Origin: Aquificaceae bacterium UBA2488
GTDB taxonomy: Bacteria > Aquificota > Aquificia > Aquificales > Aquificaceae
DNA length: 5,574 bases
NCBI GenBank assembly: GCA_002341805.1
Contig: DDOS01000093.1
Span: 1-5,574, forward strand
Direction: 5' to 3'
Each line of letters starts with the position of its first letter. Position 1 is the first letter of the stretch. The notes beneath the pieces were generated by a model. It worked only from the letters and a program-made list of their open reading frames with translations. It did not search any database and was not told the DNA's origin. Both the position numbers and the translations under genes were made by a program. This document shows positions 5,027-5,574 of the stretch, one piece after another.

Positions 5027-5574
5027 TTAACCTTCTTTATCTTCTTTAAGTTTTAATATTTTAATAGCTTTTTTGCTGTTAGACCTGCCAAGGACTCCAT
5101 ACATTTTTAAAATGTTTTGTACGTATATTTCTATTGGTTTTTTAGTGGGAGTGGCTAATGTTATCTGGTCTCCTACCTTCCAATCTAATATATCTTTTAC
5201 GAAAAACTTGCCACCGTTTATGATCGCTGCTAAAAATACAGGTGTATCTTTTGCATGATTTTTTAATATACTATCATAATCTATAAAAGCTGACATCTCT
5301 GAAACATTTCTAAGCTTATTCTTTACGGCATCTATGGCAGAGTTTTGTATAGCTAAAATCACAGGATATTCTATGCCATCTATTTCTATATTGAGGTGAG
5401 CTTCTATGAAGAGTTCTTTCTTTGAGTTCGTCGGAGCTATCAACGCGGGGTTTACTTCTGTTTCTAAGTACATAACTTCTCCAGACAATATGCTATTCCA
5501 GCTTTCTTGAAAAGCGCTTAAAAGCAAATCTACGACTTTTCTTATAATTTTTAATTCTAACTTGGTAAACTCTT
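5027..5574 (-). CDS. fliM: FliM, flagellar motor switch protein (C-terminal 181 residues; N-terminus off the right edge)
   Basis: The frame is open to the window edge, so the gene enters from the right; a TTG at 5527 is internal, because FTKLELKIIRKVVD-like FliM sequence precedes it. The visible part includes the end of the CheC-like middle domain, with the typical FT..E helix, AFQESWNSI and ETEVNP (FliM consensus E.NPQF). It ends in a SpoA domain (FliMN_C), roughly the last 70 residues: DWKVGDQITLATP, then IYVQNILKMYGVLGRSNSKKAIKIL. FliM forms the cytoplasmic C-ring with FliG and FliN, and in other species binds phosphorylated CheY to reverse rotation. The N-terminal EIDALL-type CheY-binding motif cannot be judged here. 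The shorter FliN has the SpoA domain but not the CheC-like part, so FliM is the better call. No functional link to the dab genes is evident. Confidence 0.85.
   Translation of the reverse strand, partial: EFTKLELKIIRKVVDLLLSAFQESWNSILSGEVMYLETEVNPALIAPTNSKKELFIEAHLNIEIDGIEYPVILAIQNSAIDAVKNKLRNVSEMSAFIDYDSILKNHAKDTPVFLAAIINGGKFFVKDILDWKVGDQITLATPTKKPIEIYVQNILKMYGVLGRSNSKKAIKILKLKEDKEG

Noticed and set aside
5073..5258. Plus-strand open frame of 61 codons
   Set aside because: It is antisense to the SpoA region of fliM.

Overview
The window is A+T-rich and coding is entirely on the minus strand. Codon use (AGA/AGG for Arg, ATA for Ile), very strong AGGAGG ribosome-binding sites and tight gene packing suggest a thermophilic chemolithoautotroph of the Aquificota type, perhaps Hydrogenobaculum-like. 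That assignment is an inference; no rRNA or other marker is present.

Read in the direction of transcription (right to left), the layout is: (1) the 3' part of fliM, a flagellar motor-switch gene entering from the right edge (5574-5027); (2) a gene-poor stretch of about 540 bases (5026-4491) with repeats, promoter-like sites, a possible 19-residue leader ORF and a stem-loop; (3) a three-gene operon of dabB (4490-2925), an unrecognised 189-residue membrane protein (2923-2354) and dabA (2342 to beyond the left edge). The gaps are 1 and 11 bases, and each gene has an AGGAGG site overlapping or touching the end of the gene before it.

DabA and DabB are known from Halothiobacillus neapolitanus and many other prokaryotes as a two-part inorganic carbon pump. 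DabA (PF10070, formerly DUF2309) is a zinc protein related to beta-carbonic anhydrases, and DabB is a cation-antiporter-like membrane protein related to NuoL. Together they use a cation gradient to accumulate bicarbonate. The DabA here keeps the zinc and Asp-Arg signature residues, and the DabB keeps most of the antiporter signature.

The most interesting point is the 189-residue protein between them. It resembles only the C-terminal membrane segments of NuoN/MrpD-type antiporters and lacks their ion-translocating core. Its tight placement suggests an extra subunit of a three-part DAB complex. The second point is the leader region: a promoter-plus-leader segment of about 55 bases is present twice, with paired short direct repeats between the copies and a further repeat cluster upstream. 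This looks like a regulated, multi-promoter control region for carbon uptake.
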